Shown piece after piece: positions 44,126 through 55,294 of a DNA stretch of 64,000 nucleotides. This stretch comes from Nonomuraea cavernae. Its GTDB lineage: Bacteria > Actinomycetota > Actinomycetes > Streptosporangiales > Streptosporangiaceae. The position numbers were made by a program, and so were the translations under genes. Position 1 is the stretch's first letter; each line of letters opens with the position of its first letter. The stretch lies in NCBI RefSeq assembly GCF_014646355.1, contig NZ_BMNH01000009.1:75387-139386 (forward strand), in the 5' to 3' direction. The notes under the pieces are model-generated. The model was not told the origin of the DNA and searched no databases. It saw nothing but the letters and a program-made list of their open reading frames with translations.

Positions 44126-45232
44126 TTACTGGATGCCGGCCTCGGTGCACTTGGCGGCGAAGTCACCGGTGCACAGGTCCTCCTTGGCGACGTAACCGTC
44201 GGCCACGACGTCCTTGACGTTCTCGAACGTGATGGCCTGCGGGTCGAGCAGCTCGGACGGGACGTCCTGGCCGCTCTCCGGGTCCTTGACGCTGCCGCTC
44301 GCCGTCGGCTTCTCGCCCTTGGCCAGCGCGACCGCGAGCTTGGCCGCCGCGTCGGCCTCCTTCTTGACGGCCTTGTAGACGGTCATGCACTGGTCGCCCG
44401 CGAGGATGTTCTGCAGGCCCTGGACGGTGGCGTCCTGGCCGGTGACCGGCACCTTGCCGTTGAGGTTGTTCTTCTTCAGCACGGTGATGGCGGCGTTGCC
44501 GAGGCCGTCGTTGGCCGCCAGCACACCGGCGATCTTGGGCTCGGTGGTGAGCATCTGCTCGAAGATCGTGCCGGCCTGGGTGTTGTCCCATTCGGGGACG
44601 GCCTGGTCGGGGCCCTTGACGTACTCGCCGGCGTCGAACTTCGGCTTGAGCACGCCGTCGTAGCCCTGCTTGAACAGGGTGGCGTTGTTGTCGGTGGGAG
44701 AGCCGTTGAGGTAGGCCACGATCGGCTTGTCGGCCTTCTTGTCGGCCAGGCACTTGCTCAGGCCCTCACCCTGCAGGGTGCCGACCTTGGTGTTGTCGAA
44801 GCTGACGTAGAAGGCGGCGCCGCCGCCCAGGGTCAGCCGGTCGTAGTCGATGGTCGCCACGCCTCGCGACTTGGCCTTCTCGATGACGGACTTGCCGGTG
44901 CCGCTGTCCAGGTTGACGATCATCAGCACGGTGGCGCCGTTGGTCATCATCTGGTCGGCGATGGTCTGGAACGCGGTCTTGTCGTTCTGCGCGTTCTGGA
45001 TGTCGTAGGCCACGCCCGCGGCCTTGAACGCCTCTTCCAGGTATTTGCGGTCCGCTGTCTCCCAGCGGGCCGAGGATTTGCTGTCGGGCAGGATGACGCC
45101 GATCTTCCCGGCCTTCTGTGAACTCTCTGCCGTCGAAGTGGCGCCGGTCTGACCGCTGTCGCCCCCGCAGGCGGTGAGACCGAGGGCGAGCGCGGCGGCT
45201 GCGGCGGTCAGGCTGAGGATCCCCATGCGCAT
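44126..45232 (-). CDS. xylF: Sugar ABC transporter substrate-binding lipoprotein (XylF type)
   Basis: A 368-residue exported lipoprotein with lipobox LGLTAC and a periplasmic-binding type 1 fold of the xylose/ribose class (KIGVILPDSKSSARWETADRKYLEEAFKAAGV, IVAYLNGSPTDNNATLFKQGYDGVL, GVLAANDGLGNAAITVLKK, PVTGQDATVQGLQNI). ATG at 45232 follows AAAGGA. It heads the operon under a promoter region with two inverted repeats that may bind the ROK regulator. Confidence 0.9.
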   Translation of the reverse strand: MRMGILSLTAAAAALALGLTACGGDSGQTGATSTAESSQKAGKIGVILPDSKSSARWETADRKYLEEAFKAAGVAYDIQNAQNDKTAFQTIADQMMTNGATVLMIVNLDSGTGKSVIEKAKSRGVATIDYDRLTLGGGAAFYVSFDNTKVGTLQGEGLSKCLADKKADKPIVAYLNGSPTDNNATLFKQGYDGVLKPKFDAGEYVKGPDQAVPEWDNTQAGTIFEQMLTTEPKIAGVLAANDGLGNAAITVLKKNNLNGKVPVTGQDATVQGLQNILAGDQCMTVYKAVKKEADAAAKLAVALAKGEKPTASGSVKDPESGQDVPSELLDPQAITFENVKDVVADGYVAKEDLCTGDFAAKCTEAGIQ

Positions 45233-45270
45233 GGTGCAGGGTCCTTTCTTCCGGAGGCACCCGGATGAAT

Positions 45271-45350
45271 GTTGTTTGCGGCAACGTATTCCTGGTACGG
45301 CCTGCTTTGGAAGACCCCTGATGCGCACGATTTGTTGTTCCGGGTAACAA
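45271..45350 (-). promoter_or_regulatory. Two inverted repeats in the xylF promoter region
   Basis: GTTGTTTGCGGCAAC (45271-45285) and TTGTT-nine bases-AACAA (45332-45350) are dyads separated by about 46 bases. Both have the TTG/CAA outline seen in ROK-family operators. They lie between xylF and the divergent pterin-dehydratase gene, so either gene could be controlled. Confidence 0.55.
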
Positions 45351-45414
45351 TCCAGAAACGTGCGGGCCGGGCGACCGGTGCTCGTCGTCACGTCCTCCCG
45401 TGCGAAGATGCCCT

Positions 45415-46068
45415 GTGAGCAAGCTGACCGGACAACAGATTGAGGCCGAGCGGCTGGACGGGTGGGCCTACCTGCTCGGCGGCCTGCAGGCCCGCATCCA
45501 CACCAAGGACTTCGCGACCGGGCTCTCGGTCGTCAACGCCATCGGCGCGGTGGCCGAGGAGATGAACCATCATCCCGAGCTCACCCTGCGCCACACCCAC
45601 GTGGACGTTCGGTTGAGCGGCCACGACGAGCACGCGGTCACAGAGCGTGACATCCTGCTCGCCCGTGCCATCTCCGCCGTCGCCGCCGACGCCGGGGTGC
45701 GGCTGGAGTCCTCCGGCATCTCCCGGCTCGAACTCGCCCTCGACACCCCGGGCCCAGACGTGATCGCACCGTTCTGGGCCGCGGTGCTGGCGATGGAGCA
45801 CCTGTCCGGCCCCGGCTCCGGCGACGAGGTTCGCGACCCGGCCGGTGTCCTGCCGACCGTGTGGTTCCAGACCTCCGGCGGCGGGGAGCCCCGCCAGCGC
45901 TGGCATCTCGACATCTGGCTGGATCCCGCGCAGGTGGAGCCACGCATCGCCGCGGCGCTCGCCGCCGGCGGCACGCTGGTCAGCGACGCGGAGGCGCCGA
46001 GCTTCTGGGTGCTCGCCGACCCCGAGGGCAACCGGGCCTGCCTGTGCACCTGGCAGGGCCGCGACTGA
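45415..46068 (+). CDS. 4a-hydroxytetrahydrobiopterin dehydratase/VOC fusion protein
   Basis: A 217-residue two-domain protein. The first 90 residues are a pterin-4a-carbinolamine dehydratase with EEMNHHPELTLRHTHVDVRLSGHD, which regenerates the oxidised pterin cofactor. The rest is a vicinal-oxygen-chelate domain (RWHLDIWLDPAQVEPRI, DPEGNRACLCTW). The fusion is common in actinobacteria as I recall, though no aromatic hydroxylase is nearby. GTG start without a clear ribosome site. Confidence 0.82.
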   Translation: MSKLTGQQIEAERLDGWAYLLGGLQARIHTKDFATGLSVVNAIGAVAEEMNHHPELTLRHTHVDVRLSGHDEHAVTERDILLARAISAVAADAGVRLESSGISRLELALDTPGPDVIAPFWAAVLAMEHLSGPGSGDEVRDPAGVLPTVWFQTSGGGEPRQRWHLDIWLDPAQVEPRIAAALAAGGTLVSDAEAPSFWVLADPEGNRACLCTWQGRD

Positions 46069-46146
46069 CCTCGGCCGACGCTCGCGGGCGGCCCGTCGGC
46101 GGTCGCCGAGTCTCGTGCCGGCCGCCGAGGCGCGCCTTCGCACCGG

Positions 46147-46884
46147 TCACGCGGCAAGACTCTGGATGATGAGGACCAGGGCCGAGATCGCGGCCACCAG
46201 CAGGATGGCGGCCCGCACCCTGCCCCCGTCCAGATATCTCCGCAGCGGCCCGGAGACCAGGAACCCGAGGATCATCGGCACGATGAGGGTCGCGCCCGTC
46301 GTCAGCGCCCGCGCCGGAAGCCGGTCGACGACGGCCAGGATGACCAGCGACTGCGCGGCGCTCAGGAAGAAGAACATCGCCAGCGTGGCCCTGATCTGCG
46401 CCCCCTTGGCGCTCTGGTAGACCAGCGCGATGGGCGGCCCGCCGATGCCGGTGGCGGTGCCGGTGATGCCGGACACGAACCCGGCCGCGGTGACCGTCAC
46501 TCCGTTGCGCGGCACGCTCAGCGCCCGCGCGGTCAGCCCCACGGCGACGAGCACCATGACACCGACGAAGACGCCTAAGGTGTAGACGGATATGTAGACC
46601 ACGATGACGCCGCCGATGACGCTACCGGGCAGCCGCCCGAGCATCCCGAAGCCCACCCCGCGCCAGTCGACCCGCCGCCACTCCACGGCCAGCGTGAACA
46701 GCGGCAACGTCAGGTTGACCACCTGGATCGCGCCGGGCATCACGGCCGGATCGAGCAGGGTCAGCACGGGCGCTCCCACCAGCCCCAGCCCGAATCCCAC
46801 GCTGCCCTGCACCACCGCGCCCACGAATACCGCCAGCCCACCGACGATCAGCACAAGTGCCTCAGGATTCATAGGGCGAGTCAA
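46147..46884 (-). CDS. TauE/SafE-family membrane permease
   Basis: A 245-residue protein with eight or so hydrophobic segments and the family's duplicated GxxGFGxGL-type motifs (QGSVGFGLGLVGAPVL and GTATGIGGPPIALVYQ). Proteins of this family export sulfite, sulfonates or related anions. A TTG at 46884 has GGAGG upstream; ATG at 46872 is possible. Convergent with the pterin dehydratase fusion gene. Confidence 0.83.
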   Translation of the reverse strand: MTRPMNPEALVLIVGGLAVFVGAVVQGSVGFGLGLVGAPVLTLLDPAVMPGAIQVVNLTLPLFTLAVEWRRVDWRGVGFGMLGRLPGSVIGGVIVVYISVYTLGVFVGVMVLVAVGLTARALSVPRNGVTVTAAGFVSGITGTATGIGGPPIALVYQSAKGAQIRATLAMFFFLSAAQSLVILAVVDRLPARALTTGATLIVPMILGFLVSGPLRRYLDGGRVRAAILLVAAISALVLIIQSLAA

Positions 46885-47071
46885 TCACCCTTACCCTCCG
46901 TTGCCCTTACACATGCGAGCGTGACGGGGTGATGTAGGCCGACCGGCCGCGAGCAGGGCTACCGAAGGCCCGTGCTCGTCGTCGGCGACGACTTCAACAC
47001 CGCGACCGCTGTCAAGGTGATCGTGCCGCTGACCACGACCGCGGCACCCCACTGCTCTAAGCTCCTTGATC

Positions 47072-48163
47072 GTGCTCTTCCGCTCCCCGGCCGAGGCCGT
47101 TTCGGCCGACGCGAAGCCCTCTCCCGCCCCGCGCACTCCTGCGGCGCACGCCCGCCCCGGACGCGCCCGCTCAGGGCTCGATCGCTCAGGGCTCGATCGC
47201 ACCGAACCCGATCACACCGCGCCTGCCCCCTCCAGGCGTCAACGCGCCAGCCCTCGGGGCCGCGCGGCGCTCTCGGCGTCGGTGTTCGCGCTGAGCGCCA
47301 CCTGCCTCGCCCTGCCTCCGAACCCCGCCGAGGCGTCGCCTCGATCCGCCGGCGGGCCGGCCACCGTCGCCGAGGCCATGCCGCCCGTACGGCACACCGC
47401 GGCCTCGTCCAGGCGGGCTGCCACGAGGCCGGCCGCGCGTGGCGGCGCAACCTCGCTCTCCCCTCCCCGCGGAGCCGGGCCGGGAGCGCCCGCCCGGCTG
47501 GCGCGGAGCGGCAGGCTGGCCGCCCGAGCGTGCCCGGAGCCGCCGCTCGTGTGGGGCAACGTGCCGCGAGCACGGGAGTACTTTGGAGTGATCGCGAAAT
47601 GCCTGGACAAGTCGTGGTCCGCGCACTTCGCCAGGGCCGGGCTGGCGTTCCGGAAGCCCACCGTGCGGTTCTACGACGAGCCCGAGCAGCGGGTGTGCGG
47701 CGTCCGCTGGCCCTCCGGCGCCTCCGCCTTCTACTGCACCGAGCGGGGCACCCTGGTCTTCCTGCTCACCGGCGACTGGATCGAGGGCCGCACCGACCTC
47801 TATCCGCTCAAGGTGGCCGCCCACGAGTACGCTCACCACGTGCAGAGCCTGACCGGCATCAGGCGCCACTACGAGGCCCGGATCCGCGCCGACCACGCGC
47901 GCCAGGCCGAGCTGGGCCGCCGCTACGAGCTCCAGGCCGACTGTCTGTCCGGGGTGTTCATCGGCAGTGTTTGGGGATCGCTGTCGCGGAGCCAGGACGA
48001 CTGGGCCGCCGTGGTGGAGGCGACCAGAGCGACCGGTGACGACGACGACCGCCGCAGTCACGGCACGGGAGGCAACCGGGCCTACTGGCTCAAGCGCGGC
48101 TTCACCGCGGTCTCCCCCGCGGCCTGCGACACCTGGAGGGCGGCCCCCTCCCGGGTCTCCTGA
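47072..48163 (+). CDS. Secreted neutral zinc metallopeptidase, paralogue 3
   Basis: A 363-residue relative of the two enzymes at 39-40.8 kb: AHEYAHHVQ zinc motif, YELQADCLSG third ligand, and the matching C-terminal AACDTWRA. It differs by an N-terminal region of about 150 residues, low-complexity Arg/Ala/Pro/Ser with a short duplicated segment (SGLDRSGLDR) before a signal-like hydrophobic stretch (ALSASVFALSATCLALP). The GTG at 47072 follows TAAGCT plus eight bases, like paralogue 2. Confidence 0.82.
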   Translation: MLFRSPAEAVSADAKPSPAPRTPAAHARPGRARSGLDRSGLDRTEPDHTAPAPSRRQRASPRGRAALSASVFALSATCLALPPNPAEASPRSAGGPATVAEAMPPVRHTAASSRRAATRPAARGGATSLSPPRGAGPGAPARLARSGRLAARACPEPPLVWGNVPRAREYFGVIAKCLDKSWSAHFARAGLAFRKPTVRFYDEPEQRVCGVRWPSGASAFYCTERGTLVFLLTGDWIEGRTDLYPLKVAAHEYAHHVQSLTGIRRHYEARIRADHARQAELGRRYELQADCLSGVFIGSVWGSLSRSQDDWAAVVEATRATGDDDDRRSHGTGGNRAYWLKRGFTAVSPAACDTWRAAPSRVS

Positions 48164-48197
48164 CCTCGGCGACCGAGTCGCCCGGGCATCAGGCCGC

Positions 48198-48295
48198 TGA
48201 CGGATCCACGAACCAGAGCTCCTGCCCGGCTCCGGGATGGGGGCCTGACGGACGCCGCGAACCAGAGCTCCTGCCCGGCTCCGGAAATGGGGCCC
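48198..48295. repeat. Two-copy 49-base direct repeat
   Basis: Two copies starting TGACGG at 48198 and 48247 share a near-identical core CGAACCAGAGCTCCTGCCCG. The intergenic stretch from 48164 to 48495 holds this repeat and the following hairpin; I see no gene in it. Confidence 0.75.
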
Positions 48296-48330
48296 ATGAC
48301 CGGCTTGGGAAAGGCCCGGGATGCCCGGAA

Positions 48331-48364
48331 GCCGCCTCGCGCATGGGTGCGGCGACGAGGCGGC
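48331..48364. terminator. Hairpin downstream of acnA
   Basis: GCCGCCTCG (48331-48339) pairs with CGAGGCGGC (48356-48364) across 16 bases, about 130 bases beyond the acnA stop on the minus strand. A further G/C-rich dyad lies near 48420-48450. Termination is likely but the U-tract is absent. Confidence 0.55.
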
Positions 48365-48495
48365 CTCCGGTGGTCGGGTGGTTCCCCCGAGACGGGCGCG
48401 TGAGGATCGCGCCCTCCCGCGCCGCCGGTGAGGCGGGCGGGCACCCGCCGCCGCCGTCCGGCTGATGGCCGGGCGACGGAGGCGGGACGTGTGAC

Positions 48496-51264
<2,769 letters not shown>

Positions 51265-51332
51265 GGTGATTCGCCCTCCTCCATAGACGGTTGCTCCTTT
51301 GAATCCTGCCGCACGGAGGAAGCGATCAGTAC

Positions 51333-51408
51333 GTTAGGTGACCCTAACTCCACAGGCCGCGGCGGATGTCTCGACATCAAGATATCCGGAAAAGTATCTC
51401 GACATCAA
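51333..51408 (-). promoter_or_regulatory. acnA control region: dyad and two direct repeats
   Basis: GTTAGGTGACCCTAAC (51333-51348) is an inverted repeat of six-base arms with a four-base centre. TCTCGACATCAA occurs at 51369-51380 and again at 51397-51408, each an imperfect half of a TATCTTGA/TCGAGATA dyad. They sit 70-145 bases before acnA and are candidate binding sites for two regulators; I cannot match either to a known regulon with confidence. Confidence 0.55.
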
Positions 51409-51409
51409 C

Positions 51410-52138
51410 TTAAACCGGTCCGAGGCGGACGAACAGCAGGCCGACGATGGCGATGGACAGCAACGGGGCGAGGATCTTCTGCTCGAACTTCCGGCCCGTC
51501 TTGATGCCGATCTTCCACGGCAGCAGGAACTTCACCGACAGCGGCCAGAGCACCGGGCAGCCGCGCTCGGTCATGCAGTCGCCCACGACGTGGATCAGGC
51601 AGCCGATCCCCACCGCCAGGCCCAGCCAGGCGTAGCCCACCCCCTGGGAGAGGAACACCGCGTAGAGCCCGGCCGTGAGCCCGATGTTGACCAGGGCCGA
51701 CCCCATCTTGTTGCCGGGGATGCCGACGCCGATGGCGCGCAGCGCCAGCCCGATGAGCAGCACGACCATGATGGCGCGGCCGAGCGGATAGGTGCCGGCC
51801 AGCCAGTGGGCGCCCAACCCCATCGCGACCGCGAAGGCCAGCGAGTGGGTGGCCCCCCGGTGACCGCCGCCCAGCCAGTTGACCGCCTTGCTCAGCATCC
51901 AGGTGACCGGACCGAAGGTCTGCGCGATCGTCGCGCTGGGATGGTCGAGGTCGGGCAGCATCGCCGCGCCCGCGCAGACGATCGCCCCGGCGACGAGCTC
52001 GGACGGGCCTAACGCGCCCGCCATGATCCCGGTCTCGATGAACCGGCTGGACTCCATGACCATCGGCAGCGCCGCGAGCCCCGGCGCGAGCCCCAGCCAG
52101 GCGATGGCTCCCGTCATCGCGTGCGTGTGACCCATCAT
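51410..52138 (-). CDS. YdjM-like membrane-bound metal-dependent hydrolase (DUF457)
   Basis: A 242-residue multi-pass membrane protein with LPDLDHPSATIA near the N-terminal metal site and HRGATHSLAFAVAMG as the second His/Asp motif, characteristic of the YdjM/DUF457 family. It has about seven helices. Annotation in this family is structural only. Convergent or parallel neighbours offer no clue: it lies just upstream of the acnA control region. Confidence 0.85.
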   Translation of the reverse strand: MMGHTHAMTGAIAWLGLAPGLAALPMVMESSRFIETGIMAGALGPSELVAGAIVCAGAAMLPDLDHPSATIAQTFGPVTWMLSKAVNWLGGGHRGATHSLAFAVAMGLGAHWLAGTYPLGRAIMVVLLIGLALRAIGVGIPGNKMGSALVNIGLTAGLYAVFLSQGVGYAWLGLAVGIGCLIHVVGDCMTERGCPVLWPLSVKFLLPWKIGIKTGRKFEQKILAPLLSIAIVGLLFVRLGPV

Positions 52139-52220
52139 GATCCGGACTGTACGGCAAAGCCCGTGGCCCCGCGTCGGCCGCGTCCCACCCGCCTCGACGG
52201 CCGTCCGGGCCGGTCGGCGA

Positions 52221-52333
52221 CGTACCCGTGAAACGAACGTACCCGCGAAACGACGTACCGGTGAAACGCAGACGAGGTCGTCTCCACGGCGACAGCACCC
52301 CCCAGCCCTGCCGACGCGGAACGACCTCGTCTG
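52221..52333. repeat. Short tandem repeats followed by a 13-bp inverted repeat
   Basis: CGTACCCGTGAAACGA-type units start at 52221, 52238 and 52254. Directly after, CAGACGAGGTCGT (52269-52281) is exactly complementary to 52321-52333 over 13 bases around a 39-base loop. The block lies in the 339-base gap between the YdjM-like gene and the padR promoter. No gene is apparent; a structured RNA or mobile remnant is possible. Confidence 0.7.
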
Positions 52334-52413
52334 CTCTGAACAACGAGGCCGCCCGGCATCCTGTTCCCCGATTCCGCAACTTTTTCGTGATCTGTCTCAC
52401 TTCGCGCCAAGCG

Positions 52414-52442
52414 TTGCCTACGACATGTTGTCGATATATCTT
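52414..52442 (+). promoter_or_regulatory. padR promoter with embedded operator
   Basis: TTGCCT (52414-52419) and TATCTT (52437-52442) are spaced 17 bases. The spacer contains the palindrome CGACATGTTGTCG (52421-52433). An operator between -35 and -10 implies repression by occlusion, probably PadR autoregulation. Confidence 0.65.
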
Positions 52443-52477
52443 TGAAGCATCTAGAACAGTCAGAAGGAGGAACCATC

Positions 52478-53191
52478 ATGACCTCAGCACAGGCGGCGGG
52501 CGGGCAGTGGCCCGACGCCCGCGAGTTCAAGCGCGCGGCGCGTGACGCGATGAGGGCCATGGCCGGCGCCTGGCAGCAGGGCGGGCACCGCCACCATCAC
52601 CACCACCACCAGGGACCGCACGAGGAGAGACACCGGGGCAGGCGCCCGTTCCCTCCCGAGTTCGGGCGTGGGCCGTGGGGGCCCGGCGCACCGTGGGGCC
52701 AGCACCGGGGCGGCTGGGGCGGCCGCGGCCGGAAGGCCAAGCGGGGCGACGTCCGCGCCGCGATCCTGGCGCTGCTCGCCGAGCAGCCGCGCAACGGCTA
52801 CCAGATCATCCAGGAGATCGCCGAGCGCAGCGAGGGCGGCTGGAAGCCCAGTCCGGGCGCCGTCTACCCGGCGTTGCAGCAGCTCACGGACGAGGGCCTG
52901 GTCGTCGCGCAGGAGAACGAGGGCCGCAAGACCTTCCGCCTCACGGACGAGGGCCGCGCCTACATCGACGCGCACCCCGACGAGGTGCGCGCCCCGTGGG
53001 ACGAGATGCGTCCCGACATCGACGAGAACACAGCCGACATGTGGGACCTCACCCGCCAGTCGGCGTTCGCGCTCATGCAGGTTCTGCAGACCGGGAGCGA
53101 TGCGCAGATCCGCGAAGCGCGTAAGACTCTTGTTGAGACCCGGCGCAAGCTCTACCAGATCCTGGCCGACGGCGATCCGGGTGAGGAGTGA
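52478..53191 (+). CDS. PadR-family regulator with His-rich N-terminus
   Basis: A 237-residue protein. A PadR winged helix (RGDVRAAILALLAEQPRNGYQIIQEIAERS, SPGAVYPALQQLTDEGLV) and C-terminal dimer helix occupy residues 85-237. The first 80 residues are low-complexity with a run of His (GGHRHHHHHHQGPHEERH), candidate nickel, copper or zinc binding. An AAGGAGG site precedes the ATG by seven bases. It probably represses itself and the following DUF1707 gene. Confidence 0.9.
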   Translation: MTSAQAAGGQWPDAREFKRAARDAMRAMAGAWQQGGHRHHHHHHQGPHEERHRGRRPFPPEFGRGPWGPGAPWGQHRGGWGGRGRKAKRGDVRAAILALLAEQPRNGYQIIQEIAERSEGGWKPSPGAVYPALQQLTDEGLVVAQENEGRKTFRLTDEGRAYIDAHPDEVRAPWDEMRPDIDENTADMWDLTRQSAFALMQVLQTGSDAQIREARKTLVETRRKLYQILADGDPGEE

Positions 53192-53246
53192 CCTCATGAC
53201 CGGCGCCGCAGCGAGAAGCCGGCTCGGAGAGAAGGAGCCCCCTGTC

Positions 53247-53744
53247 ATGGATCCCCGCGACCTCCGCATCGGCGACGCCGAACGCGAGCACACGATGACC
53301 GCCCTGCGTGAGCACTTCGCGCAGGGCCGCCTCGATCACGAGGAGCTGGACCAGCGCCTCGACCAGGCCCTCACCGCGCGGACCGCCGGCGAGCTGGCCC
53401 GGGTGACGGCCGACCTGCCCGGCCCCGGCGCGGCGGGCCCGCGGTTGCACCCCGGCCCCGCCGTACCGGGGCCGGACGACTGGCACGCGGCCACGGAGGC
53501 GCAGCGGGCGCAGATGCAGTCCATGGGGCAGGCCCACCGCGACCTGCGGCGTGAGTGGCGCCAGTGGCCCCACCGGTCGCATCACCATCACCCCGGGCCG
53601 GGGCCCTTCCTGCCGATCCTGTTCGTGATCGGGATCGTGGGGCTGATCTTCGGCGGCTGGGGGCTGCTCAAGGTGGTGCTCTTCATCTGGGTCGGGTCGA
53701 TGATCGTCAGCGCGATCCGCCGGCGCGCCCACCGCCGTCCCTGA
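53247..53744 (+). CDS. DUF1707 (SHOCT-like) membrane protein
   Basis: A 165-residue protein starting MDPRDLRIGDAEREHTM. Residues 1-55 are a DUF1707 domain (LREHFAQGRLDHEELDQRLDQAL), followed by a linker with WRQWPHRSHHHHPG, again His-rich, and two hydrophobic segments (FLPILFVIGIVGLIFGG, LLKVVLFIWVGSMIVSAI). It follows padR by 55 bases and likely shares its control. A start at 53196 is possible. The function of DUF1707 is unknown. Confidence 0.83.
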   Translation: MDPRDLRIGDAEREHTMTALREHFAQGRLDHEELDQRLDQALTARTAGELARVTADLPGPGAAGPRLHPGPAVPGPDDWHAATEAQRAQMQSMGQAHRDLRREWRQWPHRSHHHHPGPGPFLPILFVIGIVGLIFGGWGLLKVVLFIWVGSMIVSAIRRRAHRRP

Positions 53745-53813
53745 CCCCGCCCGCGCATCGACGCCGGGGCCGGGCCGTCGGTGTCCCGCTCAGGCGTCCC
53801 ACTCGGCGGTGGG

Positions 53814-55214
53814 TCAGCCCATCTCCTCCAGCTTGCGGCCCTTCGTTTCCTTGACCCATTTGACGACGAAGAGGAAGGACAGCGTGGCGAAGCAGGCGTA
53901 CCCGGCGTAGGTGGCCGGCAGGTTCCACTCCGAGAGGGCCGGGAACGACACGGTGACCGCCCAGTTGGCGATCCACTGCGCGGACGCGGCCACACCGAGC
54001 GCGGCGGCACGGATCCGGTTGGGGAACATCTCCCCCAACAGCACCCAGACCACCACACCCCACGACAGAGCGAAGAACAGCACGAACGTGTTCGCGGCGA
54101 TGAGCGCGATCATGCCCTGCGGGCTCGGCAGGGTGACCGTGTTCCCGATCTTCTCGGCGGTGCTGAACGCCCAGGCGGCGGTGCCCAGCGAGACGGCCAT
54201 GCCGGCCGAGCCGATGAGCAGCAGTGGCTTGCGCCCGATCTTGTCGACCAGCGAGATCGCGATGAACGTGCCGACGATGTTGATGACCGAGCTGGAGAAA
54301 CTGATCAGCAGCGAGTTGCTCTGCGTGATGCCCACCGACTGCCAGAGGACGGACGAGTAGTAGAAGATCACATTGATGCCGACGAGCTGCTGGAACGCCG
54401 ACAGGGCGATGCCGATCCACACGATGCCCCGCAGCCCCAGCCGCGGCCCGCGCAGGTCCCTCATCGTCGGCCTGCGCTCGGTCTGGAGCACGTGCTGGAT
54501 CTCGGCCACCCGGGCGTCCAGGTCCACCTCGGAGCCCTCGACCTCGGCCAGCACCCTGCGGGCCTGCCTGGGACGACCGGCCATGATCAGGTATCGGGGC
54601 GACTCGGGGATCGTCAGGGCGAACAGCAGGTAGAGCAGGGCCGGCACGACACACGCGCCCAGCATCCACTGCCAGGCCTGCAACCCCCACACCTCGTTGT
54701 TGACGTTCCCGCCGGCCAGCCGCGCGATCGCGTAGTTGACCAGCTGGGACACGGCGATGCCGAGCACGATCGCGAGCTGCTGGAACGAGCCCAGCCGCCC
54801 GCGGTAGGCGGGCGGCGAGACCTCGGCGATGTAGGTGGGCCCGAGCACCGAGGCCATCCCAATCGCGACGCCCGCGATGATGCGCCAGAGGGCGAGGTCC
54901 CAGATGGCGAACGGCAGCATCTGCCCGATCGAGCTGATGGCGAACACGATCGCCGCCACCTGCATCGTCCTGGTACGGCCCAGCCGGTCGGCCAGCCCGC
55001 CGCCCACCCAGGCGCCGATGGCGGAGCCGAGCAGCGCGATCGCGACCACGAGCCCGATCTCGACGGCGCCCACCGCGAAGTACTTCTGGATGCCGACCAC
55101 GGCGCCGTTGATGACGGCGCTGTCATAGCCGAACAGGAACCCGCCGATCGCCGCGGCCGCCGTGATGAAGACGATGTGGCCCAGGTGCTCTTGATGGGCG
55201 TCGTGAGTCGCCAT
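53814..55214 (-). CDS. MFS sugar-proton symporter
   Basis: A 466-residue sugar porter with 12 membrane helices. Family signatures: GGFLFGYDSAVINGAVVGIQ, GGGLADRLGRTRT, PTYIAEVSPPAYRGRLGSFQQL, PESPRYLIMAGR, QQLVGINVIFYYSS and the second-half PLLLIGSAG. It resembles XylE/GlcP-type xylose, glucose or galactose symporters; substrate is inferred from signature only. It converges on the DUF1707 gene, 70 bases away. Confidence 0.9.
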   Translation of the reverse strand: MATHDAHQEHLGHIVFITAAAAIGGFLFGYDSAVINGAVVGIQKYFAVGAVEIGLVVAIALLGSAIGAWVGGGLADRLGRTRTMQVAAIVFAISSIGQMLPFAIWDLALWRIIAGVAIGMASVLGPTYIAEVSPPAYRGRLGSFQQLAIVLGIAVSQLVNYAIARLAGGNVNNEVWGLQAWQWMLGACVVPALLYLLFALTIPESPRYLIMAGRPRQARRVLAEVEGSEVDLDARVAEIQHVLQTERRPTMRDLRGPRLGLRGIVWIGIALSAFQQLVGINVIFYYSSVLWQSVGITQSNSLLISFSSSVINIVGTFIAISLVDKIGRKPLLLIGSAGMAVSLGTAAWAFSTAEKIGNTVTLPSPQGMIALIAANTFVLFFALSWGVVVWVLLGEMFPNRIRAAALGVAASAQWIANWAVTVSFPALSEWNLPATYAGYACFATLSFLFVVKWVKETKGRKLEEMG

Positions 55215-55294
55215 GCCGGCCCCCCTTCAGGCCCGGGAGATACCCGCAGGTCAAGGGGGTACGGCTGCACTTACACAAACTTGAAGGAATCAGA

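Noticed and set aside
51333..51348. Canonical IdeR/DtxR iron box
   Set aside because: The half-sites TTAGG/CCTAA are present but centre and spacing do not fit the 19-base consensus as I remember it.
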